Assembly (NCBI GenBank): GCA_905215815.1
Contig: CAJMRN010000008.1
Coordinates: forward strand, 1-39,691
Length of the DNA: 39,691 nt
From: an uncultured bacterium
GTDB lineage: Bacteria > Actinomycetota > Coriobacteriia > Coriobacteriales > Coriobacteriaceae
Direction of reading: 5' to 3'
The translations under genes were made by a program, and so were the position numbers. This document shows, piece after piece, positions 33,538-39,691 of the stretch. The first letter of the stretch is position 1; each line of letters opens with the position of its first letter. The notes beneath the pieces were generated by a model, which had not been told where the DNA came from, did no database searches, and saw only the letters and a list, made by a program, of their open reading frames with translations.

Positions 33538-34656
33538 GTGCGAAGCAACGCATCGCGGGACGAGTATGTGCCGCAGCATGGCAGCAGATATGAGACGAAG
33601 GGCACGCCTTCGCGTGGCCTCGCTGACGTTCGCATCCGCGTGACGAAGATTGCCGCCGTTGGGATGCTAACGTTGGCGGTTATTATCCTCGGAATTACCG
33701 CCAAAACCTACGCGTCGGAGCGAATGGCACACTCAGATGCGTCAACGGTACAGACGCAAAACAAAAAGGTCTCTGAATCTAAAGCCACCGCAAGTCAAAC
33801 CCTGTCGACAGCGAGCCTTAAGACGAGGCTTTCGAAGGCGGACTTTAACGATATTCCCTCAGGCGATACCGTGCAGACCTTCTCATTGGTTGATGACCAG
33901 ATCCCCGCCCTGGAGGATGAGAGCCTCGCCGCACTCCAAGATGCCCTTGATCAGGCCCGGGAATTGGGCGATGTGGGCGTGGTGTTTTACGATTTGTCGA
34001 GCGGCAAGGGCGTGACGTATAACGCCGATGTCGAGGTTTACGGTGCGAGTAGTTATAAGGCGCTCTATGTGCTCTACGTCTGTGAATCCCTGGTCGAGAC
34101 AGGGCAAGTATCGCTCGATGATACTCTGGGCACCTATGGCGGCTACAGTATGGGCTGGCTGACGGTTCGCGAACTCATCGAGGCCTCGGTCGTTAATTCG
34201 GACAACGATTCGTTTATTGCGTTACGCGCGGCGTTTGACCGTGTCGGTTACGAGGATTGGATTGTCGGTCTTGGCATCGATTACGATACCGCACTCGATC
34301 CGATGAGTGATTTTCCCACTTATTGCCCGCGCACCTCGGCCAAGTTGTGGCGCGAGATGTGCGAGTATTTGAGCTGTGGCAGTGAGGCCTCCCAGTGGTT
34401 ATCTGAACTGCTGTCATCAACATCGCGCTCATTTATCCGTGATGGCATTGCGGACGACCAAGCCTTGGTGCGCAACAAGGCAGGCTGGATTAGCGAGGAT
34501 GGTTGCTATTCGACATGCGATGCGGGCCTTATCGACATCGATGGCCGTACCTATGTCATGAGCATCATGACATCGATGCCGTGGAGCGACCGCTCGAGCG
34601 AGGTTACGGCTGCGATTGCAAAGGCTCTGTTTGATACGCGAGCTGCGCTGGCCTAG
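33538..34656 (+). CDS. membrane-anchored beta-lactamase-fold serine hydrolase
   Basis: A 372-aa protein with a basic N-terminus, one membrane span at about 36-55 (VTKIAAVGMLTLAVIILGIT) and a Ser/Thr/Gln-rich linker, so the catalytic domain is outside. The active-site triad of the penicillin-recognising fold is visible: S-x-x-K in GASSYKALY (Ser 171, Lys 174), S-D-N at 221-223, and K-A-G at 314-316 in place of K-T-G. The domain is nearest class A beta-lactamase-related proteins; such proteins may be D-Ala-D-Ala peptidases or esterases, and resistance should not be assumed. GTG 33538 follows AGGAGA. A single gene with its own promoter. Confidence 0.8.
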   Translation: MRSNASRDEYVPQHGSRYETKGTPSRGLADVRIRVTKIAAVGMLTLAVIILGITAKTYASERMAHSDASTVQTQNKKVSESKATASQTLSTASLKTRLSKADFNDIPSGDTVQTFSLVDDQIPALEDESLAALQDALDQARELGDVGVVFYDLSSGKGVTYNADVEVYGASSYKALYVLYVCESLVETGQVSLDDTLGTYGGYSMGWLTVRELIEASVVNSDNDSFIALRAAFDRVGYEDWIVGLGIDYDTALDPMSDFPTYCPRTSAKLWREMCEYLSCGSEASQWLSELLSSTSRSFIRDGIADDQALVRNKAGWISEDGCYSTCDAGLIDIDGRTYVMSIMTSMPWSDRSSEVTAAIAKALFDTRAALA

Positions 34657-34663
34657 CGTGTTC

Positions 34664-34680
34664 GTTTGACGAGGTCAAAC
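34664..34680 (+). promoter_or_regulatory. 17-bp palindrome before the nucleosidase gene
   Basis: GTTTGAC-GAG-GTCAAAC, perfect arms. It includes TTTGAC, a possible -35, with TACCAT 20 bp further. Likely an operator; no plus-strand T-run follows, so not a terminator for the preceding gene. Confidence 0.35.
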
Positions 34681-34734
34681 AAAATGCTGGTACCATACCG
34701 TGGTTGAGAATTTCGTATAGGTTTGGGGAATGGC

Positions 34735-35475
34735 ATGGCTACCATCGCGATTATCGGTGCACTCGAAAAAGAGATCATGCAGATTAAGGAAGAGTTGAGT
34801 AACGTTTGCATGGTACAGGAGGCGGGCTTGAACGTTGTGACCGGCGGGCTCGACGGCCTGTCGATTGTCGCCACGACGGCGGGTATGGGCACGGTAAACG
34901 CTGCCGCCGCAACACAGCACCTCATTAGCAAGTATGCTCCACAGGCAGTTGTGCTTTCGGGTATCGCGGGCGGTTTGAACCCCAAGCTCCATATCGACGA
35001 CGTGGTCATCGGCAAATGCCTGCGCTATCTGGATACCGATACTGCGCTTATCGCCGAGTCTGCACCGGGGCTCGAGGAGTTTGGCTCGACGCCTGCGCTG
35101 GTCGATATTGCTGCCGATGTGCTTGCTGAGCGTGGGTTTGTTGATGCTTCGACAAATGCAGCAGCTTCGAACGAGGGCGCAAAGCAGTTCCTGGTCGGCA
35201 CGATTGCCACGGGTAACCGCTTTGTGACGGGCGCCGCCATGCGCAACGACGCTATCGAGGCGACGCATGCCGATTGTGTCGGCATGGAGGGCGCGGCAAT
35301 TGCCCACGTCGCAACCAAAAATGGTGTCGATTGCCTGGTGCTGCGCGCTATCAGCGATAATTGTGACGAGGCGTACGATGCGATTTGCGACCGCGAGTTC
35401 GACCTGTTCGAGTATGCCCGCACCGCGAGTGGCATTACGCTCGATATCGTTCGCCGTATCGCTGCTATCTATTAG
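34735..35475 (+). CDS. mtnN: 5'-methylthioadenosine/S-adenosylhomocysteine nucleosidase
   Basis: Removes adenine from methylthioadenosine, S-adenosylhomocysteine and 5'-deoxyadenosine, the last a product of radical-SAM enzymes such as PflA. The 246-aa product shows IAIIGALEKEI at the N-terminus (catalytic Glu region), TAGMGTVNAAAATQHLI, SGIAGGL, CVGMEGAAIAHVA (ribose-binding Met-Glu) and RAISDN with the catalytic Asp. ATG 34735 is used, after GGGGAA; TTG 34723 in frame is possible. The length is a little above the 230 aa of E. coli Pfs. The next gene, engB, is 39 bp downstream, so they may be co-transcribed. Confidence 0.9.
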   Translation: MATIAIIGALEKEIMQIKEELSNVCMVQEAGLNVVTGGLDGLSIVATTAGMGTVNAAAATQHLISKYAPQAVVLSGIAGGLNPKLHIDDVVIGKCLRYLDTDTALIAESAPGLEEFGSTPALVDIAADVLAERGFVDASTNAAASNEGAKQFLVGTIATGNRFVTGAAMRNDAIEATHADCVGMEGAAIAHVATKNGVDCLVLRAISDNCDEAYDAICDREFDLFEYARTASGITLDIVRRIAAIY

Positions 35476-35514
35476 CGCGCTTTTTTTGTAAGAACCTACG
35501 ACCAAGGAGTGTCC

Positions 35515-36105
35515 ATGGCCGATTCCATTAACTACCAGCTTGCCAAGTTCGTTGCCAGCTATGGCAAGGTTTCGCAGATTCCCGAGTCCACTTGCCCCGA
35601 GGTGAGCTTCGTCGGCCGCTCCAACGTGGGCAAGTCGTCGATCATGAACAAGCTTTTTGGCCGCAAAAACCTCGTCAAGGTTTCGAGCACACCGGGCAAG
35701 ACGAGCAACATCAACTTCTTTGAGGCTGACGACGTGCACTTCGTCGACCTGCCGGGTTATGGTTTCGCCCGTCGTTCCAAGGCCGAGCGTGACCGCTGGG
35801 CAGAACTTATCGGTGACTTCTTCGACTCGGAGCGCAGCTTTAACCTGGTTGTGTCGCTGGTGGATATTCGTCACGACCCGAGTAAGCTCGACCATGACAT
35901 GATCGACTACCTGCAGGGCAACGAGTTCAACTTTATCGTCTGCCTCACCAAGGCCGACAAGCTCAGCCGCACCCAGCAGGCCCGCCAGGCAGCAGCCATC
36001 AAAAAGCAGCTCAACGTCCCGGCCGAAAACGTAATCATCACAAGCTCCCAAACCGGTACCGGCATCGACGAACTCAAAAAGCGCATCGCCGAGGCTTGCC
36101 TCTAA
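35515..36105 (+). CDS. engB: ribosome biogenesis GTPase EngB/YsxC
   Basis: GTP-binding protein of 196 aa needed for large-subunit assembly in other bacteria. G-motifs are in order: G1 GRSNVGKSS at 34-42, switch I with STPGKTSNINFF, G3 DLPGYGFA, G4 TKADK and G5 TSSQTGTGI. ATG 35515 follows AAGGAG; a GTG two codons earlier is less suitable. The gene ends 31 bp before the large inverted repeat that serves as terminator. It is a housekeeping gene, and marks the boundary to the more variable region that follows. Confidence 0.93.
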   Translation: MADSINYQLAKFVASYGKVSQIPESTCPEVSFVGRSNVGKSSIMNKLFGRKNLVKVSSTPGKTSNINFFEADDVHFVDLPGYGFARRSKAERDRWAELIGDFFDSERSFNLVVSLVDIRHDPSKLDHDMIDYLQGNEFNFIVCLTKADKLSRTQQARQAAAIKKQLNVPAENVIITSSQTGTGIDELKKRIAEACL

Positions 36106-36136
36106 TCGGGCCGCAACCCTTCAAAAGCTCCCACCT

Positions 36137-36188
36137 ATATCACCCCAGTGATAGTTATTGGTAAACTATCACTGGGGTGATATTTTTG
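36137..36188 (+). terminator. 20-bp perfect inverted repeat: engB terminator and probable toxin-antitoxin operator
   Basis: ATATCACCCCAGTGATAGTT (36137-36156) and its exact complement (36164-36183) with a 7-nt loop, followed by TTTTTG: a strong intrinsic terminator. Each arm also contains its own small palindrome, TATCAC-N4-GTGATA (36138-36153; 36167-36182). TTGGTA in the loop and TATTTT at 36181-36186 could be a promoter whose spacer is covered by the second operator. Confidence 0.75.
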
Positions 36189-36201
36189 TTTGGAGGTCGA
36201 T

Positions 36202-36885
36202 ATGGAGCTTTGGCACGGGTCGGAGGTTGTTGTCGAGCATCCGTCGTTGGATAAATGCAGACAATTCAATGACTATGGGTGTGGGTTTTATTGCACGCCG
36301 CATGAGGAAATGGCAATGGAGTGGGCATGTCGGACCGAGTCCGATGGTATCGCGAATCGATATGAGCTCGATATGGATGGTCTTGCGGTCTTGGACTTGG
36401 AGTCCGGGGAGTTTTCAATTCTCAATTGGCTTGCGATTTTGGCTAACAATAGGGAGTTCAATGTTTCGACACCGCTGGCGCGCGAAGGACTTCGCTATCT
36501 GCTGGATAACTGCCTAATTGATATTTCTCCCTATGACGTAATTCGAGGTTATCGCGCCGACGATTCTTACTTTTCGTTTGCAAGACAGTTCGTTAACGGC
36601 ATGATCTCGCTTAGGCAACTGCAACTCATTATGCGTTTGGGCGATTTGGGCATCCAATACGCTCTTATGAGTGAGCGTGCGTTTTCAGTAATCAGATTCC
36701 GCGAATGGAGGCAGGCGTTGGGATCTGAGTATTATCCCAAGCGCTTTAAGCGAGAACAGAACGCGCGGCGCAAGTACCTGGATACTGTGAATGGATTCGA
36801 CTCTGAGGGTGTCTACATTAGGGATTTAATGACAGGGAGGGTTGATTTAGATGATCCAAGAGTTGACGAATTGTGGACCGAGTAG
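36202..36885 (+). CDS. DUF3990-like protein, probable ADP-ribosyltransferase-fold toxin
   Basis: A 227-aa protein recognised by its start MELWHGSEVVVEHP and the following GCGFYCTPHEEMAMEWA, which match DUF3990 (LYHGS near the N-terminus, GFY about 22 residues later), a family placed with ADP-ribosyltransferases; His 5 and Tyr 30 would be NAD-contacting residues. DVIRGYRADDSYFSFA fits the family's D-V-I-x-G-x-x-A-D-D segment. ATG 36202 follows GGAGG. Its GC content and codon use are lower than those of engB, suggesting transfer. It overlaps the next gene, which carries an XRE DNA-binding domain, as in a toxin-antitoxin pair. Toxicity and target are inference. Confidence 0.72.
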   Translation: MELWHGSEVVVEHPSLDKCRQFNDYGCGFYCTPHEEMAMEWACRTESDGIANRYELDMDGLAVLDLESGEFSILNWLAILANNREFNVSTPLAREGLRYLLDNCLIDISPYDVIRGYRADDSYFSFARQFVNGMISLRQLQLIMRLGDLGIQYALMSERAFSVIRFREWRQALGSEYYPKRFKREQNARRKYLDTVNGFDSEGVYIRDLMTGRVDLDDPRVDELWTE

Positions 36886-37549
36886 AACATATCCCATCTA
36901 TTACCTCGAGGATGCAATGAACAACCTCGGCGACTGCTTTGATTATGCCGTTAACGATTATGGAGCCGAAGGATCGGAAGTTGCTGAACTCTTTTGCCTG
37001 AGCGGCGTAGCTCGCGAGTTCGAACGCGGCAACGCATGGGTCGTATCGGGAAAATCGGGCGTTGAGCTGTTCGCGCTTATCGCTGAAAGGTCCGGCTATC
37101 AGAGCGGGTTTATACCGGATCGCACCTATCGTTTTGAGAAGACGCCAGAGTATTGGACAGGCTGGATACTGGCATATCTGCAGTGGCGTTTAGGGGAGTC
37201 TTTCGAAGACCTGCTGCATGTCGTTCCGTTTGACGCACTGCGCAGTCTGTACTATCCCTGGCACGAAGCCTCGGAGGAACGCGTGGCTCGCCTCGTCTGC
37301 GATATGGCGAAAAAAGCGTCCAGGCAAACCAAACTTGCGTTAGCAAGAAAGAAGCTTAAGAAAACCCAACAAGATCTAGCATACGAATCGGGTGTGTCAC
37401 TCCGCTCAATCCAAATGTACGAGCAGCGCCAGAGAAACATCAATGAAGCTTCGGTAACAAGCGTAAGAGCCATAGCAAAAGCCCTCCACTGCAACATCGA
37501 AGATCTCCTAGAGCCAGTCTTCGAATACAAAGAAACCAGCGCCGCCTAA
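36851..37549 (+). CDS. DUF3791-like/XRE-family protein, probable antitoxin and autorepressor
   Basis: A 232-aa protein in three parts. Residues about 23-70 (LGDCFDYAVNDYGAEGSEVAELF and onward) resemble DUF3791, the usual small partner of DUF3990. Residues about 95-150 are a YWTGWILAYLQWRLGESFED segment often seen ahead of the next part. Residues about 165-222 are an XRE helix-turn-helix (TQQDLAYESGVSLRSIQMYE). ATG 36851 follows AGGGAGG and overlaps the toxin-like gene by 35 bp; ATG 36917, after GAGGA, is an equally good start. Binding to the TATCAC-N4-GTGATA sites at 36138 and 36167 is likely. Here DUF3791-like and XRE parts are in one chain; elsewhere they may be separate. Confidence 0.72.
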   Translation: MIQELTNCGPSRTYPIYYLEDAMNNLGDCFDYAVNDYGAEGSEVAELFCLSGVAREFERGNAWVVSGKSGVELFALIAERSGYQSGFIPDRTYRFEKTPEYWTGWILAYLQWRLGESFEDLLHVVPFDALRSLYYPWHEASEERVARLVCDMAKKASRQTKLALARKKLKKTQQDLAYESGVSLRSIQMYEQRQRNINEASVTSVRAIAKALHCNIEDLLEPVFEYKETSAA

Positions 37550-37751
37550 ACCAATATATTGCCAAGGTTTGTATCTAGTAAGCGCTCCTTACCAGCAAGA
37601 GTCCCTACCAATAGATAGCGGCTTAAAGGGCCGAAATCGTATGAATGGCATTGCGACTTCCAAATGGGTGACTGCTGCTTGAAAAGCTATAGAAATAGGG
37701 GCCGATTTAACGGCCCCAAGCATCGCATAAATGGCATATACGTTTTATCAA
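37550..37751. other. gene-free gap downstream of the toxin-antitoxin pair
   Basis: Low-GC, about 200 bp, no supportable gene. Its right part holds the minus-strand terminator at 37698-37717 for the small membrane-protein unit. Confidence 0.4.
37698..37717 (-). terminator. terminator of the secreted-protein/small-protein unit
   Basis: GGGGCCG-ATTTAA-CGGCCCC, a 7-bp GC stem; on the minus strand it is followed by TATTTCT. It is 35 bp after the small gene's stop. Confidence 0.6.
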
Positions 37752-37856
37752 CTATTTCTTGTTTTTAACCCATTTGCAGATACGCCAAATAAGCACTCCG
37801 ACGAGAATCCAAACGAGAGCGATCATAATGTCTGAGCGTGCAGGAATTGGGATCAT
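37752..37856 (-). CDS. 34-aa single-span membrane protein
   Basis: Short frame from ATG 37856 to TAG 37752. GAGGAAG stands 4 nt before the ATG, an excellent ribosome binding site, and the start is only 24 nt after the stop of the secreted-protein gene on the same strand. The product has a short polar start (MIPIPARSD), one hydrophobic segment (IMIALVWILVGVLIW, residues 10-24) and a basic tail (RICKWVKNKK), as expected of a small protein with its C-terminus in the cytoplasm. I know no named family. Function may be linked to the secreted neighbour, for example as an accessory or immunity-like peptide, but nothing proves this. Confidence 0.6.
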   Translation of the reverse strand: MIPIPARSDIMIALVWILVGVLIWRICKWVKNKK

Positions 37857-37880
37857 TGAACTTCCTCAATTGATGTGAGT

Positions 37881-38411
37881 CTAGTTTGCATAGGTGTGGA
37901 GCGTGCTGCCTTCCATGGTCGCTTGCAACACGGCGATACCGGACGTCATCCCCATCGATTCATAGTTGAGTCGATATGTCGCCTGTTTCGAGTTCCATAT
38001 AAAGGACTCGTTAGTTACCGTACAGCCGATAGTCGTATAGTTTTGTCCCCAAGCGCTGGTAATGAGCGAGTTCGCTATGTTGATCTTGAATTCGCGATAA
38101 ATAAAAGGACTGTTGTAATAGATAGTCCAAGTTCCAGATGCGTTGTTGTAGTAACTGTCCCATATCAGGCTGGGTTCATTGGTTTTTTTAATTCCTATTA
38201 CTGCAACGGTCCCATCCTTAAGCTTGATTTGATGAGACTGCTCGGGACCTTTCGTTAAATCAAAATCTTGGGTTGCGCCAGAAATTGCGACAGCATCGCT
38301 TTCTGCAGCATAAGCAGTCGAAGGGCTAAACGAGAAACATATCGGTAATATCAAAAGTATCGAGAGGAAAAACGAAGCTTTGAGTGTGCGTAACGCTTTG
38401 ACCACCTCCAT
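37881..38411 (-). CDS. secreted protein, possibly DUF5626-like
   Basis: A 176-aa protein with a clear Sec signal: basic start, hydrophobic core ASFFLSILLILPICFSF and a cleavage site after STAYAA (residue 36). The mature part begins near FDLTKGPEQSHQIKLKDGTV and is mostly predicted beta-structure with WTIYYNSPFIYREFKINIAN and ATYRLNYE. The FDLTKG opening and the overall order recall secreted DUF5626 proteins of gut Firmicutes; I hold this lightly. ATG 38411 has no strong ribosome binding site. AT-rich codon use compared with thrB suggests recent acquisition. It is followed at 24 nt by the 34-aa membrane protein. Confidence 0.65.
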   Translation of the reverse strand: MEVVKALRTLKASFFLSILLILPICFSFSPSTAYAAESDAVAISGATQDFDLTKGPEQSHQIKLKDGTVAVIGIKKTNEPSLIWDSYYNNASGTWTIYYNSPFIYREFKINIANSLITSAWGQNYTTIGCTVTNESFIWNSKQATYRLNYESMGMTSGIAVLQATMEGSTLHTYAN

Positions 38412-38551
38412 ACTGCGATGCCTAGTTAAATAGTAGCATAGATAAACAGTTTATTATGTAACCTAAAAAGCCCCTATCTGCCCGGCGCCCCTTCAAAGCG
38501 TGGGTCCCTGTAGACATCCTCAGCAAGGTAAACGCAGGGATGGTCGGGGTG

Positions 38552-38577
38552 TTCCCCTCAAAATTATTCCGCAGCGC
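38552..38577 (-). repeat. half copy of the nested hairpin element
   Basis: ATTCCGCAGCGC (38566-38577), the complement of GCGCTGCGGAAT, fits the right internal strand of the family, and the flank CCCCTCAAAAT resembles the adjoining outer arm of copy 3 (CCCCTGAAAAC). No matching GTCCTCG strand or second arm is found. Probably a decayed copy 77 bp from copy 3. Elsewhere in 38412-38653 I see no gene. Confidence 0.4.
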
Positions 38578-38653
38578 GAAGGCCTCTCGTCTGTGGCTCC
38601 GTTGGAGCACAAGATTAAATCAGCGAATGCGATTATCCTGTCGAGGCTGCGCA

Positions 38654-38755
38654 GGTCCCCTTGGGGCTTCCCCTGAAAACAATCCGCAGATCGAATTGCC
38701 CACGACGGGGCAATTCATGATCGAGGACGTTTTCAGGGGAAGCCCCAAGGGGACC
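38654..38755 (-). ncRNA. nested hairpin element, copy 3 (12/12 internal-loop family)
   Basis: Outer stem 38654-38680 with 38729-38755, 27 bp, perfect. On the minus strand the loop strands are GTCCTCGATCAT (38728-38717) and GATCTGCGGATT (38692-38681), 12 nt each. The inner stem is 9 bp, GAATTGCCC/GGGCAATTC, with a 6-nt loop; it lacks the extra TG-bulged tip of copies 1 and 2. It begins 23 nt after the thrB stop and reads in thrB's direction. No T-run follows. Confidence 0.68.
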
Positions 38756-38778
38756 GGTGAGAGCAATGAGGCAGGGCG

Positions 38779-39660
38779 CTACAGGTACTCGATTTGAGCG
38801 CCCTCGGTGTCGCACGTCAGAATATGCGTGTCACACTTGGGGAACTGCTCACGCAGCTTGACCTGCAGGAACTTTGCCACGATGGTGTCGTCAGTCACGG
38901 CCATGAGGGTCGAGCCCGAACCACTAATCCAGATGGTCTTGGCGCCGCCGTTAAGGCAGGTATCGCGCACGGCGTTGTAGTCGGGGATGAGGCGGCGACG
39001 ATAGGGCTCCTGGATGCGGTCGTCATTAGCGGCGGCAATCAGGTCCAGGTCGCCGGTTTCCAGGCCGCGCGTCATGCCGGCGATGCGGCCCATTTGCCAT
39101 ACGGCAGTGGAGAGTGGAATCTCCTGCGGCACAACCTTGCGCGCCTCGCTCGTATGTACCTCGTAGGGCGGAATCACGGTAATAAAACGCAAGCGATCGC
39201 TTACCTCGTAGCGCAGGCACTGGGGAAGCGAATCGGTCGGCGTAAAGGAGCAGACGGCGCCGCCCAGGATAGCGGGGGCGACGTTATCGGGATGCCCTTC
39301 GACCTCGGTGGCAATGCGGACGAGCTCGGCGCGGTCGACGGTGTGGCCCGTCAGCGCGGCGGCTGCCATGATGCCGGCGACGACGCAGGTTGAGCTGGAA
39401 CCCAGGCCGCGGGCGACGGGCACGTCGGTCTGAATGTCGATGGCGACGGGGAAGGCCGGCTCGCCCCATGCGGCCAGTGCATCCACAAAGCTCACGTAGA
39501 CCAGGTTATTCTCGTTTTGGAACTCCTCGGGGCAGCCCGTGATGGTGAGCTTGTCGGCGCGCTCGAAGGTGAAGTGCGAGTAGAGGCTGACGGCCATGCC
39601 GAGGGTATCGTAGCCGATGCCCAGGTTTGCGCTGGTGGCGGGTACCGTGATGCGGATCAT
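38779..39660 (-). CDS. thrB: homoserine kinase
   Basis: Phosphorylates homoserine on the way to threonine. A 293-aa GHMP kinase: N-terminal VPATSANLGIGYDTLGMAVS, the ATP loop DVPVARGLGSSSTCVVAG, EVEGHPDNVAPAILGG, and C-terminal ISGSGSTLMAV. ATG 39660 is preceded by AAGGAGG, which lies within the last codons of the upstream gene, so thrB belongs to an operon running leftward from beyond the window edge. Nested hairpin 3 marks the 3' end of this unit. Length and motifs match ThrB well. Confidence 0.94.
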   Translation of the reverse strand: MIRITVPATSANLGIGYDTLGMAVSLYSHFTFERADKLTITGCPEEFQNENNLVYVSFVDALAAWGEPAFPVAIDIQTDVPVARGLGSSSTCVVAGIMAAAALTGHTVDRAELVRIATEVEGHPDNVAPAILGGAVCSFTPTDSLPQCLRYEVSDRLRFITVIPPYEVHTSEARKVVPQEIPLSTAVWQMGRIAGMTRGLETGDLDLIAAANDDRIQEPYRRRLIPDYNAVRDTCLNGGAKTIWISGSGSTLMAVTDDTIVAKFLQVKLREQFPKCDTHILTCDTEGAQIEYL

Positions 39661-39666
39661 GGGGTC

Positions 39667-39691
39667 TTAGGCCTCCTTGGCGATGCGACTG
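39667..39691 (-). CDS. 3' end of the gene upstream of thrB (partial)
   Basis: Seven codons (SRIAKEA) and TAA are visible before the window ends. They contain the thrB ribosome binding site and stop 6 nt before thrB. By operon convention this is probably hom or thrC, but the fragment is too short to tell. Confidence 0.4.

Overview
The window looks like chromosomal DNA of a high-GC, anaerobic, sugar-fermenting actinobacterium, most likely a Collinsella-like Coriobacteriia. This rests on codon use, the A-type flavoprotein FprA, pyruvate formate-lyase, PTS-based sucrose uptake and galactokinase genes. No 16S gene or other taxonomic marker is present, so the assignment is inference.

Layout: (1) 1-3918: galK-galT (galT cut by the left edge), divergent from a LacI-type regulator, with three near-identical operators between them. 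(2) 4048-9109: FprA; a DeoR regulator divergent from a GatY/KbaY-type class II aldolase; a HAD phosphatase; an AraC regulator. (3) 9135-10585: a possible small ORF or gene remnant, then a single-ORF fusion of a MutT-type Nudix hydrolase to a Vsr mismatch endonuclease. (4) 10734-13710: a BceAB-type ABC pair, followed by about 480 bp dense in palindromes and short repeats. (5) 14193-20199: DAHP synthase, then a marR-ABC-ABC heterodimeric exporter operon. (6) 20450-22321: an SDR dehydrogenase and a KdgT-type ketodeoxygluconate permease. (7) 22789-25177: pyruvate formate-lyase split into two genes, a 683-aa core ending before the glycyl-radical segment and an 83-aa glycyl-radical protein; the activating enzyme is at 32403. 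(8) 25481-31098: a sucrose/fructoside locus (LacI regulator, two dissimilar GH32 enzymes, PTS EIIBC) with four related operators. (9) 31375-36105: DegV, PflA, a membrane-anchored beta-lactamase-fold protein, MTA/SAH nucleosidase, the GTPase EngB. (10) 36137-37549: a toxin-antitoxin-like pair (DUF3990-like, then a DUF3791-like/XRE protein) behind a perfect 20-bp inverted repeat that is both terminator and likely operator. (11) 37752-38411: a secreted protein and a 34-aa single-membrane-span protein. (12) 38779-39691: thrB and the last codons of its upstream neighbour.

The least expected signal is non-coding. Three long nested hairpins (7303-7427, 25205-25327, and 38654-38755 on the minus strand) share one architecture: a variable 27-29 bp outer stem, an internal loop of exactly 12 and 12 nt with conserved strands GTCCTCGRNCAT and NNYCTGCGGRWW, and a variable inner stem. 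Each lies 23-33 nt after a stop codon, in the sense orientation of that gene. The stems differ in sequence but stay paired, which points to a structured RNA or DNA element, not copies of one mobile sequence. A second family of simpler hairpins (5232, 15322, 33244) has variable stems around a 13-nt loop beginning RGGGACAG. I found no rRNA, tRNA, CRISPR array, transposase or integrase gene.
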